Under the pieces are notes generated by a model. It was not told the origin of the DNA. It was given only the letters and a program-made list of their open reading frames with translations, and did no database searches. Below, piece after piece: positions 34,132-43,972 of a stretch of DNA of 64,000 bases. The stretch's first letter is position 1, and each line of letters opens with the position of its first letter. The position numbers were made by a program, and so were the translations under genes. The stretch comes from Corynebacterium sp. J010B-136 (GTDB lineage: Bacteria; Actinomycetota; Actinomycetes; Mycobacteriales; Mycobacteriaceae): assembly GCF_002967075.1 (NCBI RefSeq), contig NZ_PUGE01000005.1, forward strand, positions 159,714 through 223,713, written 5' to 3'.

Positions 34132-34788
34132 ATGGATCTCGCGCGCATCTGGCCGCCTTTTGGCTTAGAAATCACAGCTTCTCATGCTGGTGAGGAGATT
34201 TCACTGCGGGTGATGCGGGATGAAGATATCGCAGTGCTTAGCGATGCCACCCCGACCGATATCTTCGGCGCCGACATCCCCGAGCACGCGTTTGGCTGGC
34301 TTTTCGATGAAACCAATAGCCCCGCGCTATTTCGCTGGGAACACCGTGTACAGATGTCGCCCGCGCACTGGTCCCTGGACTTGGTTGTGATTAAAGACGG
34401 CGAAGTGATCGGCTCTGTTGATATGCGCGCCAATGATTTTCCGACCACGAAATCTATCGAAACCGGTTCGTGGATCTACCACCGCTTTCAAGGCCGGGGC
34501 ATCGGAACTTTGGTGCGCCACGCCATCGCAGAGCTGGGCTTTAACCATTTCGGAGCTGAACGCCTCACCACCGCCTGGGCGTGCAGCAATAAAGCATCGG
34601 CGGCTGTGAGCGCCAAGTTGGGATATACCACCACCGCTGATATCACCGTGGAATCCCTGGGACCTGATAACCACACCGCACCCGGGGTGCGGGCGGAACT
34701 TCTACGCCGCAATTATCATCGTCCAGCGAAGCTTCAGTGCGAAGTGCACGGCGTGACCCCAGAATTGAAATCTCTTCTGGGCATCTAG
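34132..34788 (+). CDS. GNAT family N-acetyltransferase (RimJ/RimL type)
   Basis: A 218-residue GNAT protein. The acetyl-CoA-binding loop is seen as HRFQGRGIGTLVRHAI (R/Q-x-x-G-x-G), followed by HFGAERLTTAWACSNKASAA, typical of the RimJ/RimL branch that acetylates protein N termini or small amines. It is divergent from glfT1, with 43 bases between them. Substrate unknown. Confidence 0.83.
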   Translation: MDLARIWPPFGLEITASHAGEEISLRVMRDEDIAVLSDATPTDIFGADIPEHAFGWLFDETNSPALFRWEHRVQMSPAHWSLDLVVIKDGEVIGSVDMRANDFPTTKSIETGSWIYHRFQGRGIGTLVRHAIAELGFNHFGAERLTTAWACSNKASAAVSAKLGYTTTADITVESLGPDNHTAPGVRAELLRRNYHRPAKLQCEVHGVTPELKSLLGI

Positions 34789-34837
34789 CACGGCTTATGC
34801 GCTGCTTTTGCTAAAAAGGGCGCGTACATTGGGGTTT

Positions 34838-35527
34838 ATGCGATGGTTGGATGAACTGCAGGAGCCGCAAACTTTTGTCACCGCCAGCGTTGAGGCGCCC
34901 GGGCGGCTGGGCACCATGCTGGCCGGTGCCGCCGTGTCATTGTTTCCACCTGATGGCAACCGGCCAACCTCGCGGCAATTTCGCATATTGCTTCTCGATG
35001 AAGAATTCGCCACCGTCGACGCCCTCGCCCTTTCCACCAGCTACGTTGCCCGCACCAGTACGCTTTCTCATAGCGATGCCGGCACGCAAGAAATTACCGG
35101 TACTGAAGCCAAACTGGTAGACGATAGCGGCGTGCTTTCTCTTGTGATGGTGGAACATCACCAACAAGAGCGCATTGGAATCAAATTCCACGCGCATGCT
35201 CCTGTTAATAAGCCACTTCAAGAAGTGCTGCCCGCCATGGAGTTTTTAGCATTGATGAAATATGCGAAACGCGTGGTGGTCTATCCCCGCTGGGCTTCTA
35301 TTCCGTACCACGAAGCCGTCGATATCACCGAGCTTTCGCCTCAGTTTCACGCCGTGGTCAAATACTGGTATGACCTGGCTGAATCGCTTACAGAAATCCA
35401 GCCAGGTATTGAACCCGGAATGCGCTTTCCTAACCTCGCCGCACCGCAACGCTCGTGGCTCAACGTAGATACGCTGAATCCACTATCGATTGATCAAGTG
35501 ATAGCCCCGAAATCCTCTAGACAATAA
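34838..35527 (+). CDS. protein of unknown function
   Basis: A 229-residue soluble protein with no signal peptide or membrane helix and no motif I recognise. The ATG at 34838 (MRWLDEL) is taken because the upstream frame overlaps the spacer after the GNAT gene. It is followed at once by a strong terminator and then by the convergent glucarate operon. Confidence 0.6.
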   Translation: MRWLDELQEPQTFVTASVEAPGRLGTMLAGAAVSLFPPDGNRPTSRQFRILLLDEEFATVDALALSTSYVARTSTLSHSDAGTQEITGTEAKLVDDSGVLSLVMVEHHQQERIGIKFHAHAPVNKPLQEVLPAMEFLALMKYAKRVVVYPRWASIPYHEAVDITELSPQFHAVVKYWYDLAESLTEIQPGIEPGMRFPNLAAPQRSWLNVDTLNPLSIDQVIAPKSSRQ

Positions 35528-35528
35528 A

Positions 35529-35570
35529 TAGTGGGGTTCCGCGGGCGAATGGACGCCTGGGAACCCACTA
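35529..35570. terminator. bidirectional terminator
   Basis: TAGTGGGGTTCC pairs with GGGAACCCACTA (11-12 base pairs) over an 18-base loop. It lies between convergent genes and marks the border between the conserved cell-wall-side genes and the glucarate island. Confidence 0.8.
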
Positions 35571-35591
35571 AAGATTTAATTGAAAGAGGAC

Positions 35592-36917
35592 CTAGCGAAC
35601 TAGGCAAGGACGCTTGGCATCGAATTCCCAGTCCTTGATGAGGTACTGCATAGCCAAGGCGTCGTCGCGGCTACCCAGTCCGTGCTTGTTGTACAGCTCG
35701 TGAGCCTCAGCAAGACGGTCTTCATCAATCTGAAGCCCCAAGCCCCCGGTGTAAGGAACATCGATTTCACCATTGACAATCTGGAGTGGGTTCTTGGTTA
35801 GGGCCTGACCATCCTGCCAGATCCAGTGGGTATCCAATGCAGTGATTTCACCCGGTGCGGCAGCGCCGACGTGGGTAAACATTGCAAGGGAGATATCGAA
35901 GTGGTTATTGGAGTGCGAACCCCACGTCAAACCGAAATCATTGCACAGCTGAGCCACACGAGTTGAACCAGACATGGTCCAGAAGTGTGGGTCAGCTAAA
36001 GGAATATCCACGGAACCCTCGCGCACCGCATGTGCCATTTCACGCCAGTCAGTGGCAATCATGTTGGTAGCGGTTCGAAGCCCGGTCGCACGTCGGAATT
36101 CTGCCATAACCTCACGGGATGAGAATCGGCCTTCGGCGCCACAAGGATCCTCGGCATATGCGATGAGTCCTTGCATTGCTTTGCCGTAGCGAATCGCGTC
36201 CTCGAGCAGCCATCCGCCATTCGGATCGAGAGTGATTCGCGCGTCAGGGAAAGCTTCCTTGAGAGCACGGATGGTTTCGACTTCTTCGTCTCCAGACAGT
36301 ACGCCGCCTTTGAGCTTGAAGTCCTTGAAACCATATTTCTCGGATGCCGCACGACCTAGTTCCACCACTGCCTCAGGAGTCAGTGCCTCCTCACGGCGAA
36401 TGTGGTCCCAACCTTCTGCTTCTGGCTCGCGCAAGTATGGGAGATCCGTCTTGTCTGGGTCTCCTACATAAAAGAGGTATCCCAAGATTGGAACGCTTGC
36501 GCGCTGTTGACCATCGCCAAGCAACTCTGCGACTGGAACACCTAGTGCTTGTCCCATTAGATCCAGCAAGCTGGATTCGATAGCAGTGACAGCGTGAACG
36601 CCAATGCGCTGATCAAAGGTCTGGTTGCCGCGTCCGCCAACGTCCTTGCCTGAAACCTTGGCGCGGAACTGGTTAAGCAGCGACTTGTACTGGGCAACAG
36701 GTTTGCCGATGAGAAGCTCGCTGGCTTCCTCAATGGTCTGACGGATTGCTTCGCCGCCAGGTACTTCACCAAGGCCAACGCGGCCTTCAGAATCCGTAAT
36801 TAACGTGATGTTACGGGTGAAAAATGGGGCATGAGCTCCTGAGAGATTCAACAACATTGAGTCGTGACCTGCAACAGGTACTACTCGCAGTTGTTCAATA
36901 GTGGTGGTGTTGTTCAT
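35592..36917 (-). CDS. gudD: glucarate dehydratase (enolase superfamily)
   Basis: A 441-residue enzyme that converts D-glucarate (and L-idarate) to 5-keto-4-deoxyglucarate. The catalytic KxK is in [14 protein letters not shown], metal ligands are in TLDPNGGW and [10 protein letters not shown], a further polar residue in [11 protein letters not shown], and the catalytic His-Asn region is [13 protein letters not shown]. Length fits the family (about 445). It is last in a minus-strand run: LysR, KDG dehydratase, aldehyde dehydrogenase, GudD. Confidence 0.92.
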   Translation of the reverse strand: MNNTTTIEQLRVVPVAGHDSMLLNLSGAHAPFFTRNITLITDSEGRVGLGEVPGGEAIRQTIEEASELLIGKPVAQYKSLLNQFRAKVSGKDVGGRGNQTFDQRIGVHAVTAIESSLLDLMGQALGVPVAELLGDGQQRASVPILGYLFYVGDPDKTDLPYLREPEAEGWDHIRREEALTPEAVVELGRAASEKYGFKDFKLKGGVLSGDEEVETIRALKEAFPDARITLDPNGGWLLEDAIRYGKAMQGLIAYAEDPCGAEGRFSSREVMAEFRRATGLRTATNMIATDWREMAHAVREGSVDIPLADPHFWTMSGSTRVAQLCNDFGLTWGSHSNNHFDISLAMFTHVGAAAPGEITALDTHWIWQDGQALTKNPLQIVNGEIDVPYTGGLGLQIDEDRLAEAHELYNKHGLGSRDDALAMQYLIKDWEFDAKRPCLVR

Positions 36918-36952
36918 CGCGATTCTCGCTTCGAATAGAGGATTAGGAGTAG

Positions 36953-38527
36953 TTAGAACTGTCCATCAACAACTTGTGGGACATTCCATGGATTGGCGTC
37001 CTGGATTGGTTCAGGGCGTAGTACTTCTGGGAATGATTGGTATGCAACTGGACGCTGGAAACGCTCGATTGCCAAGGTTCCAACGCTAGTTGTTGCGCCG
37101 TTGGTGGTCGCTGGGAATGGACCACCATGAACCATGGCGTGGCCAACTTCGACGCCGGTTGGCCAGCCACCGAAGAGGATCCGGCCTGCAATCAATTCGA
37201 CATGTGGGAGAAGTTTCTCGACGTCAGCGTGGTCGCTTTCGGTTGCGTGGAAGGTTGCAGTTAACTGACCTTCCAAACGGTCAATTACCTTTACGAGCTC
37301 ATCAATGGAGGAGTAGCGGATGATGAGAGAGGCTGGGCCAAACATTTCTTCTTCCAATACCTCATTGGAATCGAAAGTGGCGAGGTCAGTTTCAAAGATG
37401 ACAGGCGCTGGAGCATTCTCACCTTGGCCGGCGTTACCTTCTCCGATGGCTTCTACTCCGTCTTGGGAACGTAGCTTCTTGGTCGCATCCAACCAAGCAT
37501 TAGCGATTCCAGCGGTGAGCATAGTCTGACCGGTCGAGCCATTAAAGAATTCCGATACCGCGGATACAAAAGAGTCACCTTCAGAGCCTTCCGGTAGGAA
37601 GAGGAGTCCCGGCTTAGTGCATAGCTGGCCAGCTGAACCAGTAACTGATCCGAAGAATCCTTCGGCGAGTGCCTTTGTATCCCCAAGTGCTCCGGGGAGA
37701 ACAAATACCGGGTTAACCGCACTCATCTCGGCATAAACCGGAATCGGGGTTGGACGCTGGTTGGCAGTGTGGAACAAGGCCATGCCGCCGCTACGGGAAC
37801 CCGTGAAACCAACTGCGGTGATGGCAGGATCTGAGATCAAGCGCTGGCCGACCTTGGCACCTGGCCCATAGATTAGGTTGAAGACTCCCGAATGTAGACC
37901 TTGCTTCTCGATTGCTGCCTTAATCGCCTGCGCGACAATCTCGGAAGTACCAGGGTGTGCGTTGTGAGCCTTGAAGACTACAGGACAACCCGCAGCTAGT
38001 GCTGATGCAGTGTCACCGCCAGCAGTGGAGAATGCGAGTGGAAAGTTGCTCGCGCCAAACACCGCGACGGGGCCCAGCGGAATGCGACGCTGGCGGATAT
38101 CTACGCGTGGTGCTGGTTGACGATCTGGCTGTGCGGGATCGATGCGCACACTGTTGTCATTGCCGTGACGCAAGACCTCGGCGAATAAACGCAGCTGGTT
38201 CGTGGTGCGTGAAGTTTCTCCGTTAAGGCGAGCCTCTGGCAAGCCGGTTTCTTGCGTTGCGCGGGCGACGATATCTTCGCGGCGCGCTTCAATCTGATCT
38301 GCAGCTTCGTCGAGGAATGCTGCACGCTCTTCGGGAGTGGTTGCACGGTAGCTAGCAAACGCGTCTTTCGCCGCCGCTACAGCTTGATCGGTCTGCTCTT
38401 CGTTGAGTAGACCGAATTCTGGTTGAAGTGCTTCATTGGTGGCTGGGTTGAAACCGGTCACGGTTCCGTCGGTTCCGGTTACCCATTCGCCATTGATGAG
38501 GGACTGTCCATTGATCTGGTTGGTCAT
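36953..38527 (-). CDS. 2,5-dioxovalerate (alpha-ketoglutarate semialdehyde) dehydrogenase
   Basis: A 524-residue aldehyde dehydrogenase of the NADP+-dependent group. It oxidises 2-oxoglutarate semialdehyde to 2-oxoglutarate, the last step of the glucarate route. The catalytic Cys is in AGQLCTKPG, the general base Glu in [10 protein letters not shown], the coenzyme loop is [10 protein letters not shown], and the Asn is in [11 protein letters not shown]. It lies between the KDG dehydratase and GudD genes with short gaps, which fixes the substrate by context. Confidence 0.88.
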   Translation of the reverse strand: MTNQINGQSLINGEWVTGTDGTVTGFNPATNEALQPEFGLLNEEQTDQAVAAAKDAFASYRATTPEERAAFLDEAADQIEARREDIVARATQETGLPEARLNGETSRTTNQLRLFAEVLRHGNDNSVRIDPAQPDRQPAPRVDIRQRRIPLGPVAVFGASNFPLAFSTAGGDTASALAAGCPVVFKAHNAHPGTSEIVAQAIKAAIEKQGLHSGVFNLIYGPGAKVGQRLISDPAITAVGFTGSRSGGMALFHTANQRPTPIPVYAEMSAVNPVFVLPGALGDTKALAEGFFGSVTGSAGQLCTKPGLLFLPEGSEGDSFVSAVSEFFNGSTGQTMLTAGIANAWLDATKKLRSQDGVEAIGEGNAGQGENAPAPVIFETDLATFDSNEVLEEEMFGPASLIIRYSSIDELVKVIDRLEGQLTATFHATESDHADVEKLLPHVELIAGRILFGGWPTGVEVGHAMVHGGPFPATTNGATTSVGTLAIERFQRPVAYQSFPEVLRPEPIQDANPWNVPQVVDGQF

Positions 38528-38559
38528 AGCGTTCCTTTCCTTGGATGTGGATTGGATTC

Positions 38560-39504
38560 TTATTTAGCCGGGGTGTGCTTTTCTGCGCCGGCTCCTGAAG
38601 AATCGATGAGATTCTTCAGGTCCTGCAAGTCTTTTTCAGAAAGGTTTTGAAGTGGTGGACGAACTGGGCCGCAGTCGCGACCTTGTACCTTCAGGCCACC
38701 CTTGACAATTGATACACCGAAACCTTGGCCACGGTCGCGGATATCCAAGTAGGGGAGTACGAAGTTCTTCAGCTTTTCTTGGACGGCTTCGGTATTCTGC
38801 GCACGAACATCGCGGTAGAAATTCAGAGCAAAGTCAGGGACGAAGTTGAACATTGCGGAAGAGTAGGTACTCATACCCATCTCGAGCAAAGACAGTGCGA
38901 AGGTTTCTGCAGTTGGTAGACCACCGAGGTAGAACAGGCGGTCGCCGTTGGTGGTGGTGACCTTAGCTAGGTGCTCGATGTCTGCGGTCGCGTCCTTGTA
39001 TCCGACAAAGTTCTCATGGCGCTCAGCCAGACGAGCCAAAGTATCAGCTTGGTATACCGCGTTTGCGCGGTTGTAGACGATGACGGATAGGGAGGTAGAA
39101 CCGATGATTGCTGATGCGTGCTCGAAGAGGCCGTCCTGGTCACACTCAGTCAGGTATGGGGGAAGGAGCAGCAAACCTTCGGCACCAGCTGCTTCAGCAC
39201 CCTTGGCATGCTCAATTGCTTGGTGAGTGTTACCACCAGCGGATCCGAGAACTGGAACCTCCGGACGAGAAGCCTCGACAGCAAGCTTGGTTACGCGGTG
39301 ATTTTCTTCAGGTGTGAGGCTGAAGCCTTCTCCTGTTCCACCTGCAGCGAATAGACCTGCGACATCATAGCTGGACTGCCATTCAATGTGGTTTTGGTAC
39401 GCCTTTTCATCAACCTCAAGGTTGGAATCGAATGCGGTGGCAGGGAAGGACAATAAGCCATCCTTGAGCTGCTGCTGCAACTCAGTTGGGGTAAAGCGGG
39501 ACAT
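38560..39504 (-). CDS. 5-dehydro-4-deoxyglucarate dehydratase (DapA superfamily)
   Basis: A 314-residue enzyme of the dihydrodipicolinate synthase superfamily. It dehydrates and decarboxylates 5-keto-4-deoxyglucarate to 2-oxoglutarate semialdehyde. The carboxylate-binding GGTGEGFSLT, the Tyr in VIVYNRANAVY and the Schiff-base Lys in VGYKDATADIEHL are present. It starts the catabolic run after the LysR gene; two direct repeats lie just upstream (39559-39601). Confidence 0.9.
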   Translation of the reverse strand: MSRFTPTELQQQLKDGLLSFPATAFDSNLEVDEKAYQNHIEWQSSYDVAGLFAAGGTGEGFSLTPEENHRVTKLAVEASRPEVPVLGSAGGNTHQAIEHAKGAEAAGAEGLLLLPPYLTECDQDGLFEHASAIIGSTSLSVIVYNRANAVYQADTLARLAERHENFVGYKDATADIEHLAKVTTTNGDRLFYLGGLPTAETFALSLLEMGMSTYSSAMFNFVPDFALNFYRDVRAQNTEAVQEKLKNFVLPYLDIRDRGQGFGVSIVKGGLKVQGRDCGPVRPPLQNLSEKDLQDLKNLIDSSGAGAEKHTPAK

Positions 39505-39558
39505 GGGGACACTCCTTTGTAAGTGACGTGGATTACTTGACTTGGAGTCTATGGAGCG

Positions 39559-39601
39559 TGTCCATACCTGTCCAACACTTTTAAGGCATGTGTCAATACC
39601 T
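39559..39601. promoter_or_regulatory. direct repeats upstream of KDG dehydratase
   Basis: TGTCCATACCT at 39559 and TGTCAATACCT at 39591 repeat with one mismatch, 32 bases apart (about three helical turns). They sit before the KDG dehydratase start; the second overlaps the end of the LysR gene. The related GAATACCT occurs at the other promoter near 40538. They are candidate LysR binding sites. Confidence 0.45.
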
Positions 39602-40502
39602 AAAATGCATTGTTGAACTTGATCTGGTTTTCGTCGATCAAAGTAAACAGCCGTTTGACTATTGGATTATGGGTATCTTGCTTGGCGATCATCTGCGTTT
39701 TAATGATGCCCTCGTCTAGGTCTTCAAAGTGGCGAAGTCCAACCCCAGGAAATGACACTCGCTTGGCAGATTCGGGGACGAGGGCAATTCCGTGACCGGA
39801 AGCGACCAGTGCAACCATGGCGCCCACCTGACTGAGCGAGTAAGCAACCTGATGGTGGTCGACTCGGAAGTTTCGGACCGTGATGTCGTAGAAATACCTC
39901 GCCTTGTTTGGGGAGTAAATGATTAGGGGTTGGCCGCCGATGTGTTCACGGAGCAGTGGGCCATCTTGGAGCATGAGCGGGTGGTCAACGGGAGCTGCTA
40001 AGACCAGGCTTTCATGATGGATCTCTTTCATTAGGTGCTCTTCGTCGCCGTATTCGAGACGGCCAACCGCTACGTCGATAGTCTCATTTTCAAGTGCTTC
40101 GAGCTGTTCTCGCGTGACCATTTCGAACACTTCAATTTGGACCGCTGGAATTTTATTCTTTATGAAACTAAGTAGGGGTCCGAGGATGCTTAGTCCTGAC
40201 GCGGTGGTGTAGCCGATGCGAATTTGACCGCTGAGTCCTACTGCAGAAAGGCGTGCGAGCTGTCGTGCATTTTCTGCTGAGTTCAAGATGGTTCGGGCTT
40301 GGCGTAGAAAGGTTGTACCAGCTGGGGTGAGTTCAACCTTGCGGTTATTTCGAAGCAAGAGAGGGGTGCCGACATCTTTTTCCAGTTTTTGAATTTGGCG
40401 GCTTAGTGGCGGTTGGGTCATGTTCAGCTCGTCTGCGGCATGTCCAAAATGGAGGTGCTCCGCGACGGTTATGAAGCACTGCAGCTGATCAAGGGTATAC
40501 AT
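39600..40502 (-). CDS. LysR-type regulator of the glucarate cluster
   Basis: A 300-residue LysR regulator. The N-terminal helix-turn-helix is FGHAADELNMTQPPLSRQIQ, followed by the long linker helix, and the periplasmic-binding-like effector domain begins near residue 90 (IRIGYTTASGLSILGP). It lies between the divergent GntP gene and the catabolic genes it faces, so it most likely activates both directions in response to glucarate, galactarate or an intermediate (inference). Confidence 0.88.
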   Translation of the reverse strand: MYTLDQLQCFITVAEHLHFGHAADELNMTQPPLSRQIQKLEKDVGTPLLLRNNRKVELTPAGTTFLRQARTILNSAENARQLARLSAVGLSGQIRIGYTTASGLSILGPLLSFIKNKIPAVQIEVFEMVTREQLEALENETIDVAVGRLEYGDEEHLMKEIHHESLVLAAPVDHPLMLQDGPLLREHIGGQPLIIYSPNKARYFYDITVRNFRVDHHQVAYSLSQVGAMVALVASGHGIALVPESAKRVSFPGVGLRHFEDLDEGIIKTQMIAKQDTHNPIVKRLFTLIDENQIKFNNAF

Positions 40503-40528
40503 GCGGCTCCTTAGGTGTATGCGTTTTG

Positions 40529-40544
40529 GGTATCACTGAATACC
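40529..40544. promoter_or_regulatory. LysR-type T-N11-A site candidate
   Basis: GGTAT and ATACC form an inverted repeat with a 6-base spacer in the 203-base divergent region between the LysR and GntP genes. The spacing fits the T-N11-A LysR consensus, and AATACCT is shared with the repeats near 39591. Confidence 0.45.
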
Positions 40545-40705
40545 TTAATAACCTTAGACAAACATCAATGAGCCTCTTTACGATTCCTTCTAGATGTGAT
40601 GCCACCCACAAGAAGTATTTTGTCAGGGTGACAGCGCACTTTTGAAAATCACAAAGAACTCAGGGGTTGGAAAACCTCAACTATTCCTAATGAAGGAGGA
40701 CGATC

Positions 40706-42061
40706 ATGCCGCTACTGATCGTCGCACTCGCAGTAGTTGTCCTGCTGGTGTTAATGACCAAATTCAAATTAAACGGCTTTATCGCGCTGCTTACTGTGGC
40801 AGCTGGTGTCGCACTGTGGGGTGCAGGAACGGGCCGGCTCTCAGTTGACGGGGAGGCTGTCGGTGTCGATGCGATTCCAGACATTATTGCCACAGGCTTA
40901 GGCGGGCAGCTTGCACACACATTGATTGTCATCGGGCTCGGCGCAATGATCGGTCGTGTTATCGGTGATGCCGGTGCTGCTCAACGAATCGCGCTTAAGA
41001 TTGTTGATGTCTTTGGTGAAAAGAATGTTCAGTGGGCGATGATTGCTACATCGATGATTATCGGTATCACGATGTTTTACGAAACTGCCTTCGTTATTGT
41101 CGTTCCTGTCGCTTTCACGCTTGTTCGGGCTACCAACACGAACTTGTTGTGGGTGGGCCTTCCGATGTCGATTTCTCTGTCGACTATGCACTCCTTCCTG
41201 CCGCCACACCCAGGGCCTGTTGCTGCGGCGGGTATCTATGAAGCTTCTACTGGTCGAACCATTCTTTATGGCGTTGGTATGGCACTTATAGCTGGTGCGT
41301 TCGTTGCTATGGTTTGGCCTCGTCTGAGCTTTGTGAAGAAGATGAACCCCACAATTCCGGAGGGCCTCGCTCCATCGAAGTTGTTCGAAGAAGATGAAAT
41401 GCCAGACATCTTCACATCTATTTCTGTGGCGATCCTGCCAATCATTCTCATTGCTGGTGCAGAGATTTACGCAATGGTTTCGACTGCAGAGAACACACTT
41501 AGCAGGTTCATTGGCCTAATCGGTTCACCAGAAGTTGCGCTGCTCATTACCCTTTTTGTAGCGATCATCGTCTTTGGGCCGATGCGTGGCACGCCGATGT
41601 CGAAGCTAGCAATCTCAATGGCCGAATCAGCCAAGGGAATGGCGATGATCATCATGGTTATCGGTGCTGGTGGATCCTTTAAGGACGTGCTTGTTGCAAC
41701 CGGTATTGCCGATTACATCGCTGACATGACTGGTGGCTGGGATTTGAACCCGATCATCCTGGTGTGGTTGACGGCCGTAATCCTGCGTATTGCGTTGGGC
41801 TCTGCCACGGTTGCAGTTACGACTGCCGCGGGTATTGCTGCGCCGCTCGTGGCAGCCAGTGGGGTATCTCCAGAACTGATGGTTCTTGCGACGGCGTGTG
41901 GTTCCATCGCATTTAGCCACGTTAATGACCCTGGATTCTGGATGTTTAAGGAGTATTTCAACCTATCTGTAATTGACACCATCAAAGTTCGCACAACCTA
42001 CACCACGGTGCTTTCCATTCTTGGACTAATTGGAGTCCTTGGAATGAGCTTGATCGTCTAA
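40706..42061 (+). CDS. GntP family organic-acid/sugar-acid permease
   Basis: A 451-residue membrane protein with about 12-13 helices of the GntP (gluconate:H+ symporter) family; note the conserved STMHSFLPPHPGPVAAAGIY and the C-terminal GSIAFSHVNDPGFWMFKEYF. A strong AAGGAGG precedes the ATG. Position beside the two acid-sugar dehydratase genes makes D-glucarate or galactarate the likely substrate, although the family is named for gluconate. Confidence 0.88.
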   Translation: MPLLIVALAVVVLLVLMTKFKLNGFIALLTVAAGVALWGAGTGRLSVDGEAVGVDAIPDIIATGLGGQLAHTLIVIGLGAMIGRVIGDAGAAQRIALKIVDVFGEKNVQWAMIATSMIIGITMFYETAFVIVVPVAFTLVRATNTNLLWVGLPMSISLSTMHSFLPPHPGPVAAAGIYEASTGRTILYGVGMALIAGAFVAMVWPRLSFVKKMNPTIPEGLAPSKLFEEDEMPDIFTSISVAILPIILIAGAEIYAMVSTAENTLSRFIGLIGSPEVALLITLFVAIIVFGPMRGTPMSKLAISMAESAKGMAMIIMVIGAGGSFKDVLVATGIADYIADMTGGWDLNPIILVWLTAVILRIALGSATVAVTTAAGIAAPLVAASGVSPELMVLATACGSIAFSHVNDPGFWMFKEYFNLSVIDTIKVRTTYTTVLSILGLIGVLGMSLIV

Positions 42062-42118
42062 TCGGGTTTGTCCGAGAAGTCCTGAATTAAAATCCATCAC
42101 AATTGAAAGGCAAATGCT

Positions 42119-43249
42119 ATGTCTACCAATATTGATTCCATCCGCCAGGTCAAACTATCATCCGTTGTTCTTCCTCTGAAGACCGCAATCTCTGATGCGA
42201 AAGTCTTTACCGGTCGCCAAAAGCCTATGACCGAAGTCGTCTTCCTTTTCGCTGAGATCACGACCGAGTCCGGCCATGAAGGAATCGGCTTTTCCTATTC
42301 CAAGCGTGCTGGCGGACCCGCTCAATACGCTCATGCTTGTGAAGTCGCCGATAATCTCATCGGCGAAGATCCTAATGACATTCCTCGCCTGTACGACAAA
42401 CTGCTGTGGGCAGGGGCTTCCGTGGGACGTTCGGGCGTGGCAACCCAAGCCTTGGCTGCCATTGACATCGCTTTGTATGACCTGAAGGCCAAGCGTGCCG
42501 GGCTGCCTTTGGCAAAACTGCTTGGACCCTACCGGGATTCCGTGAGGACTTACAACACCTCTGGTGGCTTCCTTAATGCAACGATTGAAGAAGTGAAAGA
42601 CCGCGCCACCCAATCCATCGAGGAAGGCATTGGCGGCATCAAAATCAAAGTTGGCCTTCCTGATAACAAGGAAGACATACGCCGCGTCGCTGCAGTACGT
42701 GAACACATCGGTGATGATGTTCCATTGATGGTCGACGCCAACCAACAGTGGGACCGGGCAACCGCGCTGCGCATGGGGCGCGCACTGGATGAGTTCAATT
42801 TGGTGTGGATTGAAGAACCCCTCGATGCCTATGATGCGATCGGGCATGCTGACCTGCGTCAAGCGCTAGATACTCCTATTTCAACGGGGGAAATGCTGGC
42901 CTCGGTTCGTGAACACCAAGACCTAATTGATAATCGTTCCTGCGATATTATTCAGCCGGACTGCCCACGAGTTGGTGGTATTACCCAATTCCAGAAATTA
43001 TTGACGCGTGCCGATGCAGCAGGGCTCGACCTTGCGCCGCACTTCGCCATGGAGATTCATCTGCATATGGCGGCACTGTATCCACGTGAGCCTTGGGTGG
43101 AACACTTTGATTGGCTCGATCCACTCTTTAATGAAAAGCTCGAGACCCGCGACGGACGAATGATTGTTCCAGACCGACCTGGCCTCGGCATTACGTTGAC
43201 GGATCAAGCTCGTGCATGGACTCGCGAATCCGCTGTATTTGGGGGTTGA
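42119..43249 (+). CDS. enolase-superfamily sugar-acid dehydratase (talarate/galactarate type)
   Basis: A 376-residue mandelate racemase/muconate lactonising enzyme family protein. The catalytic KxK is in GGIKIKVGLPD, metal ligands are in LMVDANQQWD, WIEEPLDAYD and STGEMLAS, the Asp in IIQPDCPRVGG, and the catalytic His in APHFAMEIHLH. This combination (KxK plus His) and the ending REPWVEHFDWLDPLFNEKLE are typical of L-talarate/galactarate dehydratases, so the cluster can likely use galactarate as well as glucarate. It follows the permease by 57 bases with its own RBS (GAAAGG). Confidence 0.83.
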   Translation: MSTNIDSIRQVKLSSVVLPLKTAISDAKVFTGRQKPMTEVVFLFAEITTESGHEGIGFSYSKRAGGPAQYAHACEVADNLIGEDPNDIPRLYDKLLWAGASVGRSGVATQALAAIDIALYDLKAKRAGLPLAKLLGPYRDSVRTYNTSGGFLNATIEEVKDRATQSIEEGIGGIKIKVGLPDNKEDIRRVAAVREHIGDDVPLMVDANQQWDRATALRMGRALDEFNLVWIEEPLDAYDAIGHADLRQALDTPISTGEMLASVREHQDLIDNRSCDIIQPDCPRVGGITQFQKLLTRADAAGLDLAPHFAMEIHLHMAALYPREPWVEHFDWLDPLFNEKLETRDGRMIVPDRPGLGITLTDQARAWTRESAVFGG

Positions 43250-43290
43250 TTCAACAATCGACCAACCTCGTAAACTGCACTAAATAAGAT

Positions 43291-43317
43291 ATCCGCTTCC
43301 CACTGCAGGAAGCGGAT
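43291..43317 (+). terminator. terminator of the permease-dehydratase operon
   Basis: ATCCGCTTCC pairs with GGAAGCGGAT (10 base pairs, 7-base loop), then TTTTTC. It lies 41 bases after the dehydratase stop and can also serve the convergent gene at 43343. Confidence 0.85.
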
Positions 43318-43342
43318 TTTTCATGCGACGATTGGATAGAGC

Positions 43343-43777
43343 TTACTCCGCAGCGATGTGAGGCAGTTGGAAGCCTGCCTGCAAAGCGACGTTGTAGATG
43401 ATGACTCCCAGGGCTAGGACACCACCCAGCGTGAGAATTGTATCGAGGGAGGTGCCAATAGGATCACCGTTTTGGAAATCTTGTCGCACGGAGCTCTTCG
43501 CTAGGCCCCAGCTGGATTCAGCGATCTTATCGGAGGTATCTTCCGAGCTATGGCTGCGAATAGCGTCGGAAGATTTATTTGCGGCACTGATTGAGCTAGT
43601 CGGTTCTTTTAATAAGGTTCCGCTGACTGGAGATTCAAGTTGCCACTTGAGGAGATCTTTGCGGATTTGGCTATCGACACCTGAAGATCCTTTGCCCAGA
43701 TCTTGTGCGGATGCGACACCGGTAGATAAAGACAGAGCGGTTACAACCGCCAGAGCAGCGGCAGAAATGCGCTTCAT
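43343..43777 (-). CDS. secreted protein with C-terminal hydrophobic segment, unknown function
   Basis: A 144-residue protein. A clear Sec signal peptide ends at VASAQD (residues 1-24). The middle is Ser/Asp-rich with no Cys, and residues about 113-135 are hydrophobic (LGGVLALGVIIYNVALQAG), a probable membrane or outer-membrane (mycomembrane) segment. I do not recognise the family. It lies in the cell-wall neighbourhood between the glucarate island and wzt and has its own promoter region with two inverted repeats upstream. Confidence 0.65.
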   Translation of the reverse strand: MKRISAAALAVVTALSLSTGVASAQDLGKGSSGVDSQIRKDLLKWQLESPVSGTLLKEPTSSISAANKSSDAIRSHSSEDTSDKIAESSWGLAKSSVRQDFQNGDPIGTSLDTILTLGGVLALGVIIYNVALQAGFQLPHIAAE

Positions 43778-43820
43778 AATATTCTTCCTTTTCGCAGCTA
43801 TAGAGCCGAATTGATTTAAG

Positions 43821-43854
43821 CGTGGGTATGGGTTGTGGGAAGCCCATATCCACG
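43821..43854. repeat. inverted repeat upstream of secreted-protein gene
   Basis: CGTGGGTATGGG pairs with CCCATATCCACG (12 bases, one mismatch) across a 10-base loop, 44 bases upstream of the start of the minus-strand gene at 43777. Could be an operator or an RNA hairpin in the leader. Confidence 0.5.
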
Positions 43855-43894
43855 TAATCAGCAGCGAGGGAGAAGTGCAGTGTAAAAAGAGAAA

Positions 43895-43955
43895 ATGCCC
43901 ACTGCGGTGATTAAATCCAACCGGAATTTCGGAGGATGTACACCGTAGTGGGCAT
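43895..43955 (-). terminator. terminator of wzm-wzt
   Basis: On the minus strand ATGCCCACTACGGTG pairs with CACCGCAGTGGGCAT (15 base pairs, one mismatch), followed by TTTTCTCTTTTT. It starts 18 bases after the wzt stop. Confidence 0.8.
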
Positions 43956-43972
43956 GGTTATCGGCGTGTTGA

